Below are positions 38,520 through 49,254 of a DNA stretch of 64,000 nucleotides, piece after piece. The notes beneath the pieces are model-generated. The model saw only the letters and a list, made by a program, of their open reading frames with translations, was not told the origin of the DNA and did no database searches. Positions within the stretch are counted from its first letter, which is position 1, and every line of letters starts with the position of its first letter. The DNA is from Candidozyma auris (lineage: Eukaryota > Ascomycota > Pichiomycetes > Serinales > Metschnikowiaceae): contig NC_072814.1 in the NCBI RefSeq assembly GCF_003013715.1, positions 1,488,001 to 1,552,000 of the forward strand, written 5' to 3'. The position numbers and the translations under genes were made by a program.

Positions 38520-41500
38520 CTACTTCTGCTCCATTACATTCACATATCTCCGCTTGGGCTTGCGACCTCCGCTGGGTACGCCACTGCTTAAAGACAAAAG
38601 ATCGTCCAACCCAGCGTTAGCCAAGTCTCCTTTAGCCTGCACCCTTCTTGCTGCTCTGCCTGGCCGACCACTTGGGGCCCGTGGTGCTCCTGATGCATCA
38701 GGCGTCGATTCACTGCCAGATGGCGTTTGTGATGGCGCAACCTGAGGAGCTTGAGGCGTCCCTCCAACCTTCTTCTTCGTGGGCGGCGGTGGTGGTGCAG
38801 ACTCCTTGAGCTGCTCTTCGAGAGGTCTTCTCGTGTCAATCCACCGCTTGTGCTCCTCACTGTACTCAAATGCGTTGGGCACACCCATCTTGGCCTTCAC
38901 AGGCTTGGGCTTGTCGTCATTTCTTTGACCTCTGAATCTGCTCAACCAGTCCTTCTTATTTACATTCTTTTGTTCATCTTCTGCCTTTTTTCTTTCTTCT
39001 TCGTTCTTCTTCTGCTCTTCTTTTTTCTTCAGTTTTTTGTCTTCCTCGTCATCGTCATCCTCAGGCACCGGAACGTAATCGTGAACAGTATCATCCTTCA
39101 CTTCATACTGTTGATACATTACTGACTGTTGAGATTGCGATAATTTGCTGGAGAAAAGACCATTGTTTCCGATGACAGAATTGGCTCGAGTGGTGTATTC
39201 AGGTGACCCCGGGATTGGGAAATCGTCAAGCCCTCCTTCAACTCCTCTCTCATTTGAAAATGGGTTCGCATAATCAGTTCTCCCAGTTGGCAGCAAGATT
39301 TTGTTCTGAATTTGCGGTCTAGACGTGTCCGATACCTCTATGCTTTCTTCCACTCCGTAGTCAACAGTTACATCGATGTTTGCATTGACGACCAGATTTT
39401 TTCTTGAGTCGTGACTAGGGCCTTTGCCTTCTTTTGGCTGCTTTGATGTCTCATTATCTGGCGATACATTGTCTGGCACTTCATTGTCTGGTGCTTCTTT
39501 GCCTGGTGTATACCTGTTGTTTGGTGCATAGGGGTTTTTTCTTCTAGGGGGTCCAGATTGGACAGGGGGTCCAGACGGTTTAAATTGGTCCCCACTTCTA
39601 TCTTTGGCTTGGAAATCTGACTTCTTGGCGGTCATGTCAGATTTCTCCAAGTCTGCAGCTTTTTCATCCTTGTTGTCATTAGAGGAACCAGTTGAAGCCC
39701 CATTATAATCTGGATCATCCTTGGGAGCAAACTTTGTTGTAGACTTCTCCATAAGTTCATTTTGCTGTGAGGGCTGTTGGGTCGCATCATCATCGTTTGC
39801 TTCGCTACTTGGGATGTATTTCGTTGAAGATGAGACTGGTGCATAATTCTTTGCTCGTTTGGTTTCGCTAGAAGTAGCGCTCGGAGCATATTTGTTGGAA
39901 GTAACTTTAGGCGGTTTGGAAGATTGGCCGCCTGGTGCGTAAGGGTTCACTCTCTGAGTGTATGCCTTCCTTGATGAGACTGGAGGGGGTGGGACATGTT
40001 TTTCATCACTGTCTTTCGTTAGCGATTTACTCTGCTTTGCGCTTTCCGGTTCGTTGGGCTCCATATCCCTAACTTCGTGTGCTTCAGTCGACTGCTTGGA
40101 ATTCTCTTTGATGGTCGACGGGACGTGTGGCTCGTTGTCGGGAACGTCCAGGAAGTCACTTTGCAACAGAGAGGTTCTAAAGTGACCCTTCTCTAGGCCA
40201 CGTGGTGAGTTTTGCATCACTGGAGGCTCCTTGTCTTCTTTGAGTTCTGGCAAGTCGAATTTTTCCTCCTGCTCAAAAGATCTGCGCTCGTTGTTATGAG
40301 ATGAGTACTTATGCGGGACACCATGATCCGCTGATGTGACACCAGGACGTTGAGCGTTGTAACGAGATGGGGGCGGACGAGAAGACGCGGACGACGCCTG
40401 CTTCAACAGTTTCTGTTCGTCAGGAACTGGGCTTGGTTCTAAACCATTGACGCTGGTGCGGGATTCACTATTTGGGTGGTATTTCTGGACAGATGAATGA
40501 GGTTTTAAGCTTGGCTGTCCAGGGGGTTGATGACTCGATACGCCTGGTAACGATGGGGGGCCCTTCATTGCACCGCTTGGCACGCCGGGGGTGTACCTCA
40601 GTGAGTGTCCACGAGGTTGTGGCTGAACAGGGCTGAAATCGGAGTGACCAGCGGGTGCCGATGCAAGAGAAGCGCTTCTGTTTAAGTCCGGACGTGACAG
40701 GTATCCATTTGAAACCATTTGAGAGACGTCAATTGCAGAAGCATTGCGAGAGATGGAGGGGCTAAAATTGCGGAATAGGCTGGTATCCTGAGCCTTTGTA
40801 ACAGATTCTTCGCCGCCAATGATTTTGTCCAATCTGCCCCACATCTTATCTAGATTTACCTTGCTCAGAATTCCCCCGAGCCAGCTAGAATCAGTAGTAC
40901 CAGAGTTTGATAACCTGATGAGCAACTGCTGGAATTCATGGGTCATGCCTGGATGTAAGTACGGGGACTTCCCAAGACTCTTGAAAGCACCACCCAAGTA
41001 ATCACAATACTTGCGTGACTCGACAAAAAATCCATAGTCAGCTAAAGTTTGAGCGCGTTTTAACTTAAATTGAAGCAAGTGAGGCAATCCTGTTGGTGGA
41101 AGCATGTTGCTTGTCACAGGTGATGTTTGCAAGATGTACTCGTAAACTTCAGTGTACACCGATGTCGGAGTGCTTGCTCCCACTGCTTGGAACGTCGCCC
41201 CATTGTTAAAAGGTGTTGGAGTCATCACAAAACCGCCAATTATAAAACAAAGCTCGCTGGCAATATTCATGGCGCAATGTGATAAGAACTTTCCAAAGTC
41301 CACCAAAAATTCTGAACCACAATTATTGATAATTGCAGCTGCAATGATTTCTCTGTAGTGAGCCTTTGCAAATTCACCTTCACTTGGTACATTCTCAAAG
41401 TCGCTGATTACTCCTGCTGAGTTACCTGCAAAAAGTTTCATCATCACAGGCATCAAATGCTGCACCTTGATACCTGGACCTTTTTGAAATGGGAAACAAC

Positions 41501-44500
41501 GTCTCGCATAATCGGACGCAACCTTAGCGAATGTCTCTTGACCCATGGAAGAAGCAATAATGAAACCAAGTGCCCAATCTCCTTTTGATAATGCGAGAGT
41601 CAACGCATCTTCCGTTTTTCCGGTTTGAATCAAATTCCAAACTTGATTGATTCCCAGGTTGTCCAACTTGTATGCGTTGGCTGAAATTGCTTGACCTCCG
41701 GCTGCAATACTCATCGCGGTTGCCTCCTGTGAATAGTCCACATTAGGTGTAAGTACTTTTGCAACCTCCAAATGCAATGCTTTATTACCGAAGTCTCCAT
41801 CAAAGCTAACAAGCAACCTGAGAACCTTCGCAAGAATAATTTCCTCGGATACTGGATTCTCGGTTTCCATTGCAGCGATAATTTTTTGCAACCATGCCTC
41901 CAACTCTTTCTTCTTAGCCTTGGTTTTTGTTAGAGGTCCAGGAAAATCGCAATAGAGTTTGGATTGCTTGGTAACATCTGAAAGGTTTCCCACTTTAATT
42001 GTTCTAATCACAGGGTCATAAGAGCTAAAAGGAACTTGTGGTATCAAATATGCGGTATTCAGAGAGTGGCTCCACAGGAAGACGGGAAATTGTCTCTCCA
42101 ACAATGCTTGAGGGTTTTGCACCTTAGATACTGACAGAGTTCTATGGCTTCTGTTCATAGATCCCCCTCTCCCTCTCAGTTGACCAGGAAATGGGGCGGC
42201 TTTTGCTTGCGTGCCAACAGGTGGAGGTCCATTGAGTGGGACATATGGATTACCGTCTTTGGCATTTCCTCCAATGATTGAACTTGTTCTTGAGTGACCT
42301 CTAACATTAGGGCCATACGGACCTTCATCTGGCACGTAGGGGCTTGTAATTGATGTCTTTTCGGAGCGTCCTTGTACAGATGTGTTTATACTCACTCTTG
42401 GTGCATTTTGAGCCTGATCGGACCTGTATCCCGCATTGGGAAAAGGCTGAGCAGCCAGCGCATGTTGCTGCATCATGGGTGGACCTGATGGTTGAGGTAA
42501 ACCAACTATTTGGCCCTTGGCCTGTGGTGCATAACCAACCGGTGGTCGAGCCATTGTCGAGTTTGGAGGCTGGGGCGACATGCCCGGTTGAAGCAAGGAT
42601 TGAGGCTGATATTTCTGACCAGTCGGCGCGCTTGTTGTGACAGGTTGTTGAGGTTGAGCAACAAGCAGAGGGTTCTTTGTTTGTAAGGTAGCGTACGGAT
42701 TTTTCGGCGTGGCCAACTTATTGGGTATTGTTTGTGACATCACGGGACTAGTGATCTGTGCTGGATTTACAGTAGGATTATGAGGAGTTTGTGCTGCTCT
42801 TGCTCTTGTAGGAGGCTTCACAGCATTGACTGGCAAGTCCTCAAAAAACTTTTGAGCTGGTGGAGGGGCCTGAGAGTTCATGGAAGTGTTCGACTGACTT
42901 GGTGATGAAGCAGCATGAGTGCTTTCGAGAGTTGCAGAAGCATTCGATTTTGATGGAGGTTCATACCTAGACGAGGCAGAAGAAATGGTACCCGTAGGTT
43001 TTGCTGTAGCTCTAGCTGGCTTTGCAGGTGCCTTAATTAGATCACTTGGGAAGTCGTACGCATCATTTTTCTTCTTCGCTTCATTAAGTTTCTCCTTGAC
43101 TTGATCTTGTTCCCTGCTTATTTTCAATGGCACGGAGGAGCCCGGCTGAGATTTTGTCTCAGTAGGAATGAAATTGCCTACGGTAGGTTTCAACGCCGTG
43201 ATAGGACCAGATGTCTGGGGTTGCTCTCGAGATGCAATGGACGCGTCGGAGCTTGGAACTGGGTTGTATTTTGATGACGGAGTATACTTCGATTGCGCAG
43301 TGTGGGTATTAGGGCGATGATTCGTAGGTGGATGCCTGTTTGAATAGAATGTAGGATGTTCGGGAGCTTGTGGCTGGACAGACACTTGGTCCTCCTCTTC
43401 AAGGAATTCTTCATCTAAAAGTAAGTCCTCGTCTAGATCCAACATTTCCAAAGCTCTCAGCTTGTCGCTCTCGTCAACTGCGTGTACTTCGTTGTTTGCA
43501 TGATGTATAACGGTGTCATTGGCAGCCTGGATGTCGAGATTCTCAAGATGGGGATAATCTGGAGTATTAGCCTCATCTTCATCCAATAGCTCGTCATCGT
43601 CCAACATATCGTCTAGACCGCTTTCTTCGATATGAGGCTGTTGAGAATACTGTTCATTGCCATGCTCCTGCTCATCATCATACCTCTGTCCATTATCATA
43701 ATTCCGCTCATTATCATAATTCTGCTCACTATCATAATTCTGCTCATTATTATATTTTTGCTCATTATCATGTTCCCGCTCTTCCCAAAACTTTTCCTCA
43801 GATGGTTGATCAATTTGGTGTTCGAAGTTCGCGTTGTATGAATATTGGGTGGCATATTGATTGGGCTCCTTGGCATTTTGAACATCGCTGTGTTCTGGTT
43901 CATATGTTTGACCCGCTTCCTGGTCGTGCCAGTTTGCCGAGTCGGGCTCGTGGCTCTCATATTCTGAGCGATGATGATGTTCTTGTGTAAAATGCTGTTC
44001 TAGGGGCTGATTCAGATCTTCCAAGTTTTGATTATCTATCTGGACGTCTGCTTGATGAGTTTGAATCTCAACATCAGGAACTTGCTGATCCCAAGAATCG
44101 GTTTGTAATGCCTCTTCAGCATCAAGATTTTGATCTGGAGGATGATCATAATCCTGTAAGCTCTCGAGCCCTTCATCGTTTCTCCATGCATCCTGTGACG
44201 CGCCCTCAATATCCACATGTTGATCCCAAGCATCGTTTTCAATATTCACCTCTGCATCCCAAGGATCTCGCTCGTTCGAATTTTGGGCATGGGTGTTCTC
44301 GGCTTCCTCGGGATGTGCATCCGTTTGCGTTTGCTGATTTTGGTTCCAAAAATCATCTTCATTGTAGTCGTCGACTTGCGTCTGTTGATGTTGATGATTC
44401 CAGTATTGGCTTTCTTCTACATCATTTTGTGCTTCCTTTCGATCCCAAAATTGCTGCTCAGGATCAACATCCGGCTCGTTGTGATGAATTGCACCTTGTC

Positions 44501-45353
44501 CATCTTCTTCTGCAAAGTCACGGTTTTGATGAGAATGTTCATGACCCTGGTTTTCATCATTATCGTGAATGGCTTGCTCAGTTTCAAGGTCACGTTGATG
44601 GTCGTCTGGATGTCCAGCTTCACCGAGCTGTTGGCTCTCTTCTAGTTCTATGTTAGTGTAGGCGTCCCACGCCCCGGCATCCTCCTCTTGATTATCCTCT
44701 TCGTCCCAAGACATGTTCGTTCTGTTAGGCAATGGCAACGAGCCATGAGAATTGGCCATGTGGTGCTGCTGCCGAGGTTGATGCTCCTGTTGAATTTGCT
44801 GCTGAAATGGCTGGGTATCCAGGCTCTCTCCGCCAAACGACGGCTGATGCTGATTCTGCAGTGACGTCTTGTGGTGCTCCGAAGGGTACTGCTGTTGATT
44901 TTGGTGCTCAGTATTTGCTGTATCGAGGGGTGGCACTGAAGAAGCCTCCTGTTCCCGTGTACCCTCCTTTAGGCCCACCGTTTGTTCTAGCTTCTGTTCA
45001 CCGTGCTTTTGCTCATTGAAAGCTTCTGCCTCAGTGCCCGCCACATTGTTCACTGGAACTGGAACTCGCTTGGCCCCGCGACGTGGTGGAGGGCATGAAA
45101 CTGACTCCTCTGCAGTAGTACCAATTGCTCCATCTGTGGCAGCTAATGCAGCCAGAGACGGAGGCGCCTGTCCGGAGGGTCTAGCGCGTCTTGGAGGAGG
45201 CGCAGGCGTGGACTCGTCTAGGGGTTGTAGGTCGCTTTGAGAACCATCGGTACTAGGTACAACAGTACTGGCCAAAGCGTCCAAATCAACCGCGGGCCGG
45301 TTTGCACGAGCGCCTTGCCCTCTTGCTCTGTTGACTCTTCTTCTTGAGCTCAT
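38520..45353 (-). CDS. SEC16: Sec16, COPII coat assembly factor
   Basis: A 2277-residue scaffold of ER exit sites that binds Sec23, Sec24, Sec31 and Sar1. The order of parts fits Sec16: a disordered, acidic, Gln/Asn/His-rich N-terminal half; the central conserved domain at about 1090-1500 (the ALLERQFPVFLWSHSLNTAYLIPQVPF start, VLRLLVSFDGDFGNKA, then NLGINQVWNLIQTGKTEDALTLALSKGDWALGFIIAS helices of the ACE1-like fold); and a Pro/Ser/Lys-rich C-terminal third ending in a basic segment with KKDWLSRFRG, KAKMGVPNAFEYSEEHKRWID near 2130. Length is close to the Saccharomyces protein (2195). An 18-bp coding repeat lies at 43691-43780. No frameshift is seen across nearly 7 kb. Confidence 0.93.
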   Translation of the reverse strand: MSSRRRVNRARGQGARANRPAVDLDALASTVVPSTDGSQSDLQPLDESTPAPPPRRARPSGQAPPSLAALAATDGAIGTTAEESVSCPPPRRGAKRVPVPVNNVAGTEAEAFNEQKHGEQKLEQTVGLKEGTREQEASSVPPLDTANTEHQNQQQYPSEHHKTSLQNQHQPSFGGESLDTQPFQQQIQQEHQPRQQHHMANSHGSLPLPNRTNMSWDEEDNQEEDAGAWDAYTNIELEESQQLGEAGHPDDHQRDLETEQAIHDNDENQGHEHSHQNRDFAEEDGQGAIHHNEPDVDPEQQFWDRKEAQNDVEESQYWNHQHQQTQVDDYNEDDFWNQNQQTQTDAHPEEAENTHAQNSNERDPWDAEVNIENDAWDQHVDIEGASQDAWRNDEGLESLQDYDHPPDQNLDAEEALQTDSWDQQVPDVEIQTHQADVQIDNQNLEDLNQPLEQHFTQEHHHRSEYESHEPDSANWHDQEAGQTYEPEHSDVQNAKEPNQYATQYSYNANFEHQIDQPSEEKFWEEREHDNEQKYNNEQNYDSEQNYDNERNYDNGQRYDDEQEHGNEQYSQQPHIEESGLDDMLDDDELLDEDEANTPDYPHLENLDIQAANDTVIHHANNEVHAVDESDKLRALEMLDLDEDLLLDEEFLEEEDQVSVQPQAPEHPTFYSNRHPPTNHRPNTHTAQSKYTPSSKYNPVPSSDASIASREQPQTSGPITALKPTVGNFIPTETKSQPGSSVPLKISREQDQVKEKLNEAKKKNDAYDFPSDLIKAPAKPARATAKPTGTISSASSRYEPPSKSNASATLESTHAASSPSQSNTSMNSQAPPPAQKFFEDLPVNAVKPPTRARAAQTPHNPTVNPAQITSPVMSQTIPNKLATPKNPYATLQTKNPLLVAQPQQPVTTSAPTGQKYQPQSLLQPGMSPQPPNSTMARPPVGYAPQAKGQIVGLPQPSGPPMMQQHALAAQPFPNAGYRSDQAQNAPRVSINTSVQGRSEKTSITSPYVPDEGPYGPNVRGHSRTSSIIGGNAKDGNPYVPLNGPPPVGTQAKAAPFPGQLRGRGGSMNRSHRTLSVSKVQNPQALLERQFPVFLWSHSLNTAYLIPQVPFSSYDPVIRTIKVGNLSDVTKQSKLYCDFPGPLTKTKAKKKELEAWLQKIIAAMETENPVSEEIILAKVLRLLVSFDGDFGNKALHLEVAKVLTPNVDYSQEATAMSIAAGGQAISANAYKLDNLGINQVWNLIQTGKTEDALTLALSKGDWALGFIIASSMGQETFAKVASDYARRCFPFQKGPGIKVQHLMPVMMKLFAGNSAGVISDFENVPSEGEFAKAHYREIIAAAIINNCGSEFLVDFGKFLSHCAMNIASELCFIIGGFVMTPTPFNNGATFQAVGASTPTSVYTEVYEYILQTSPVTSNMLPPTGLPHLLQFKLKRAQTLADYGFFVESRKYCDYLGGAFKSLGKSPYLHPGMTHEFQQLLIRLSNSGTTDSSWLGGILSKVNLDKMWGRLDKIIGGEESVTKAQDTSLFRNFSPSISRNASAIDVSQMVSNGYLSRPDLNRSASLASAPAGHSDFSPVQPQPRGHSLRYTPGVPSGAMKGPPSLPGVSSHQPPGQPSLKPHSSVQKYHPNSESRTSVNGLEPSPVPDEQKLLKQASSASSRPPPSRYNAQRPGVTSADHGVPHKYSSHNNERRSFEQEEKFDLPELKEDKEPPVMQNSPRGLEKGHFRTSLLQSDFLDVPDNEPHVPSTIKENSKQSTEAHEVRDMEPNEPESAKQSKSLTKDSDEKHVPPPPVSSRKAYTQRVNPYAPGGQSSKPPKVTSNKYAPSATSSETKRAKNYAPVSSSTKYIPSSEANDDDATQQPSQQNELMEKSTTKFAPKDDPDYNGASTGSSNDNKDEKAADLEKSDMTAKKSDFQAKDRSGDQFKPSGPPVQSGPPRRKNPYAPNNRYTPGKEAPDNEVPDNVSPDNETSKQPKEGKGPSHDSRKNLVVNANIDVTVDYGVEESIEVSDTSRPQIQNKILLPTGRTDYANPFSNERGVEGGLDDFPIPGSPEYTTRANSVIGNNGLFSSKLSQSQQSVMYQQYEVKDDTVHDYVPVPEDDDDEEDKKLKKKEEQKKNEEERKKAEDEQKNVNKKDWLSRFRGQRNDDKPKPVKAKMGVPNAFEYSEEHKRWIDTRRPLEEQLKESAPPPPPTKKKVGGTPQAPQVAPSQTPSGSESTPDASGAPRAPSGRPGRAARRVQAKGDLANAGLDDLLSLSSGVPSGGRKPKRRYVNVMEQK
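43691..43780 (-). repeat. Five 18-bp coding repeats in SEC16
   Basis: Five back-to-back 18-bp units (43691, 43709, 43727, 43745, 43763), each close to CATTATCATAATTCTGCT on plus, encode the hexapeptide NEQNYD and variants (SEQNYD, NERNYD) in the acidic N-terminal region. Units differ at one to four bases, so this is an older expansion in frame with the gene. Confidence 0.9.
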
Positions 45354-47790
45354 AGTGAAGGGAAAGAAAGTTGGTTATCGTTGTTAACCCAGAGGGGTGG
45401 TTGACTTTTTTGGTGTATCAGGCTGATTTGTTGTATATAGTTGGCTTCAAGCGAGGAAAGTCAACGACTGGCGTGGCAGCTTGGCCCCTGTGTGCAGTAC
45501 GTGTTGGGTGGCCCAGGGAAAGTGGACCAGCAGACGTGGTAAAAGACGAAGGAATACTCAAATGAAAAGTGTTATGGGTATTTGTGACGTTACGGGATCT
45601 CTGGAACTGGCTATCGTGAGCCAGAGAGAGATGTGATTTGAAAGTGGTGCAAAAGAATTTTAGGAGAACAAGAGATCATATGGATTATAGATTTCTTCAA
45701 GGATAGTATTTTTATTTGAAGACTGAGCTGAGTGTGCATTTCAACGAACCTAATTCTTCTATTATATTTTTCTCAATTATTTTTACTTTTTTTGTGGATT
45801 CAAGGTACATCGCAAATGTCCTTTCTACCTGTGGTGAGAAAATTTCGCAACCATTTTATCACAATGCCGCCAACTCCGAGGAGAGTTGCAAATTGCAGTC
45901 AACCAATACAATGAGAGATTGAATGCGAAGAGTAAGTGAGAAGATTATGTGATACTGGTTCAATATTCCTTTTAAATTTCCTTGTTCAAGTGTTTTTCTT
46001 GTTTTTCTTTTTTTTTTTTTTGTTGGTCTCTTACTTAGAAAAGGTAATGGAACCGGTGAGCAAAGCTCCGAGTACTCCATAAAACTGCACTAAATTGCAT
46101 GATTTCAATGCCCTACCAGTAAGGCACTACGAGCCAGAGTGAGTGAAGCACTATTCGGCTGCCCTTCGAAAAGTTATTATTTAAGATGTTATTTTATTGG
46201 ATAGTGATGAAAGTTGTAGCTACTCGAGAGAGGTACTTCGAATCGGTATACTGTATGAAGGTGAAGCCAAGTATACCGTGAAGGGCAATAGAGATATTTG
46301 AAGAACAGCCTTCCCTTGCTAAACTTGATACATCTTCTTCTGGGATGTATCCACCGGCTGAGAGTATGTCATTCGCAAGAACATTGTGATGAAGGTTGCG
46401 CAGTCACTTCAGTGTGTCACTTGAGATTCCATTCAAAAGGTGACTCTTCTTTGTTCAGATTAGCCATGAAAAACTCGATACAGCTCTCTTAAATGATGAG
46501 TCAGTTTATAGAAAAGCTCTGCTGGGGTCACCTGAAGATTGCTTCGGAGGGTCCTCGAAGACCCTTATCAATACATGAACAATATGGTTATCGGAGAGAT
46601 TTATTTCCTGAGCTCAAGGAATCCCATGTCCGTTTGAATTTCATCAACACTTCTGACAAACCTTCCGCCTTTTGGCGGCCCTTGCGAAGTGGTTGCAAAA
46701 ATGTCGTCGCTTGGTCAAGACCATAGAATAACTTTCCCAACACATATCCACACACAGGCAACATACAAGATCAGGAAAGCCATTACCGGAAACGCCTTAC
46801 CACTGGAAGGTATTTCAGTTTTTTTTATATCAATAAAAAGGTTGATGGCCATTCTGACTCGACCCCTGCTGAGGTAACGACGACATTGTCGTGCTAATGT
46901 CATCCTCATCTAGGAGCACTCGAGCACTTGGGATCCTTAGCGGCAAAACTGCCACCAGTAATATGGCATTATCCTCAATTGCTTAACTATTGCTCCTTTG
47001 AATACTTTTGAACTCTCTTTGCCTTATATATTGAAGAAAAATCCTCCTGTTGAGTCAAAAAGTACTCGAAATAAACTTCTCATTCAGACAATGGGATCAG
47101 CACGGACGCTGCTTGGATGGAAAAAAACGGGGAGAGACGAAAAGTACATGAACAACAGGATCAGTGAAAAACTCACTCCTGAAGATGTGTCCGTTATGAG
47201 ACCCAGATGTTCAAGATTGACCTGCAGCTGGATCACAGAGTTGGGTTCCAGAGCAGTGAAAGACAACAAGCCAACCATAAAGCTTTATCATAGCATTCTA
47301 AATCAAGTTCTTCTTTCAAATTGTCACTCTTCCCCATTGCCCTACGTATAATTTTTATCCTTAAACGATGTATGATCCCCTTTGCAGCCAGTGCAGCCTC
47401 GGGGTCCTGATGGGCCAGGTATTACTAATAGCAAGATGGAGAAGTGTAACAAATAGAAGAAAAAAAAAATCTTCTCAGTGAATCTTTCAAGATTCCGTCA
47501 TCTCTAAAACTCTATAATCCCCATAAAGTCATCTTGCTCGGCCTCTATAGTGCTTTTCATCCCCTGGCCCTTGATGCGCACACTTTCCTGTAGCGCATTC
47601 TACTTCTCACTTAAGCTTCCATCGCATGTTTTCGTTTCTATTTATAATCCACTCTCCTCTGGGCAGCTCCCACCATTTGCACCCAATCGCTTCACCAAAG
47701 TTTAAGCAGCGTATACGTCTGATCTAAGCTAATTCACCCCTTCCATCAGATCAATTACTTCATCTTTACTCAATCTCCACACGATCATCC
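45354..47790. other. Long SEC16-RLM1 divergent region with possible gene relics
   Basis: At 2.4 kb this is the longest non-transposon gap here. Several short plus-strand open stretches look protein-like but are broken by stops and frame changes: about 46493-46726, 46701-46877 and 46998-47351 (117 codons, Lys/Arg/Ser/Thr-rich, starting from a TTG). I recognise none. Relaxed copies of the dispersed motif lie at 45844-45852 (491 bp upstream of SEC16) and 46691-46699, and an exact copy at 47381-47389. It may be a long regulatory region for RLM1 or hold a decayed gene. Confidence 0.4.
47381..47389 (-). promoter_or_regulatory. Dispersed motif GGCTGCAAA upstream of RLM1
   Basis: Exact motif on the minus strand (TTTGCAGCC on plus), 402 bp upstream of the RLM1 start. 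Confidence 0.45.
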
Positions 47791-49254
47791 ATGGGCAGAA
47801 GAAAGATCGCCATTGAGCCCTTGACGGACGACCGTAACAGAACGGTGACATTTGTCAAGAGAAAAGCTGGTTTGTTCAAAAAAGCACACGAATTGGCCGT
47901 GCTTTGCCAGGTGGACTTGGCCGTGATCATAGTGGGCAACAACAACAAGATCTACGAGTTTGCGTCGGTCGATACCCCGGAGATCATCGAGTGCTACAAG
48001 CGGCTGAAACCACACGAGCTGAAGCTGCCGGAGAATTACGGCAAATACAAGAAAAAACATCATTTGAGTGATAAATTGCTGCTGCTGCTGCTGTTTGTGG
48101 CACTGCCGAAGGATGACCTTCACGATGTACCTGTGGACGATGCTGACTCCTACTACGACTCAAACAGTCCTGAGCCAAAGAGACAGAAACACCTGCTGAC
48201 ACATTCGACGCCGTCGTCTATGTACAGCAAACAGCCCTCGAAGGCGAAAGCGCTGGAGCTGAAACCACTGCAGCTGCAAAGGCCGGTGCTCAGGGTCCAG
48301 ATCCCCTCTGATGCTAAAAATTCAAGCAACGACTCGGCAAAGACAATTACTGCTTTGGACACTACTGAGGTGAAAAAAGACAACGTCAGTGAATCTACCC
48401 ATCCGGGCCAGCCTCCTCTCCCAAGCAGGTTCGATAATTTCATGAAGTTGAAGGGCAATCAGCCAAATAAAAACACCCCTCAGCTTCCCGTGCCTACAGT
48501 AAGCAAATCCCAGACGCTGAGTCCATCAAGCGCAGTGGCGCCTCAGCTTCCGAGAAACGCTGGCGTTCCTTTCTTCTCCTCCCTCCCACAGGCCTCGCCT
48601 GGTCAGTACCAACCTGCCATTCTACCTACACCAGTGCTAAACCAGGTCTTCAATCAGGCATATATGGGCCAACCCAGCGCTACCGTTCACCCAGATCACA
48701 ACAACAACAGCACCAATAACAGCAACAATAACCACAACAACAATAATGGCAATAACAGCAGTAATAACGAGGATGGGTCACAGCAGAATACTCAGCAAGG
48801 CGCTGACAATGACGACTCACAGAAATTCAAACATACTTTTCCAGGCCAATTCGCCAATCCAGAACAAACGCCGATGTCAGCACTTCCGTCTCGATACGTC
48901 AATGACATATTTCCCTCTCCTTCAAACTTGTACCCACCTCAGGACTGGCCCCTGGGGATGACGTCGTTCCCGGCCAATATGCCCCACTATTTTGTCAGCA
49001 TGGTTCCCTCAGGTAGTGGGCAGACTCCAATGACAGGAAACCCGATGTTTATGAATGCACGGGGATCTCTTCTGCTGGCAAATAGCGGCGGCACGGGGAA
49101 CGGCGCTCTGAGAGAGGGAGAAGGGGTCCCGCTGAACACGCAAACCACACAAGGGCCCCAGCCACCGCAGCCGGCAGCGCAACAAAGCACCGCCAACACT
49201 CTGCCGCAGAATCTGGAGATTTATATGGGGAACCTGTTTAACTATAGAAAATAA
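47791..49254 (+). CDS. RLM1: MADS-box transcription factor, Rlm1/Smp1 type
   Basis: A 487-residue MEF2-type MADS protein. Residues 1-60 ([20 protein letters not shown], then [20 protein letters not shown] and [12 protein letters not shown]) are the DNA-binding and dimer domain, which recognises CTA(A/T)4TAG. A short conserved PVLRVQIP segment lies near 166 and an Asn-rich tract at about 305-335. Rlm1 is the nuclear target of the cell-wall-integrity MAP kinase. The gene holds 24 CTG codons, all after codon 70, including a run of five at 48079-48093; in the CTG-Ser code they give Ser-rich segments rather than a hydrophobic run. Conserved MADS leucines use TTG or CTT. The start at the first ATG gives the canonical MGRRKI. 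Confidence 0.92.
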   Translation: MGRRKIAIEPLTDDRNRTVTFVKRKAGLFKKAHELAVLCQVDLAVIIVGNNNKIYEFASVDTPEIIECYKRLKPHELKLPENYGKYKKKHHLSDKLLLLLLFVALPKDDLHDVPVDDADSYYDSNSPEPKRQKHLLTHSTPSSMYSKQPSKAKALELKPLQLQRPVLRVQIPSDAKNSSNDSAKTITALDTTEVKKDNVSESTHPGQPPLPSRFDNFMKLKGNQPNKNTPQLPVPTVSKSQTLSPSSAVAPQLPRNAGVPFFSSLPQASPGQYQPAILPTPVLNQVFNQAYMGQPSATVHPDHNNNSTNNSNNNHNNNNGNNSSNNEDGSQQNTQQGADNDDSQKFKHTFPGQFANPEQTPMSALPSRYVNDIFPSPSNLYPPQDWPLGMTSFPANMPHYFVSMVPSGSGQTPMTGNPMFMNARGSLLLANSGGTGNGALREGEGVPLNTQTTQGPQPPQPAAQQSTANTLPQNLEIYMGNLFNYRK

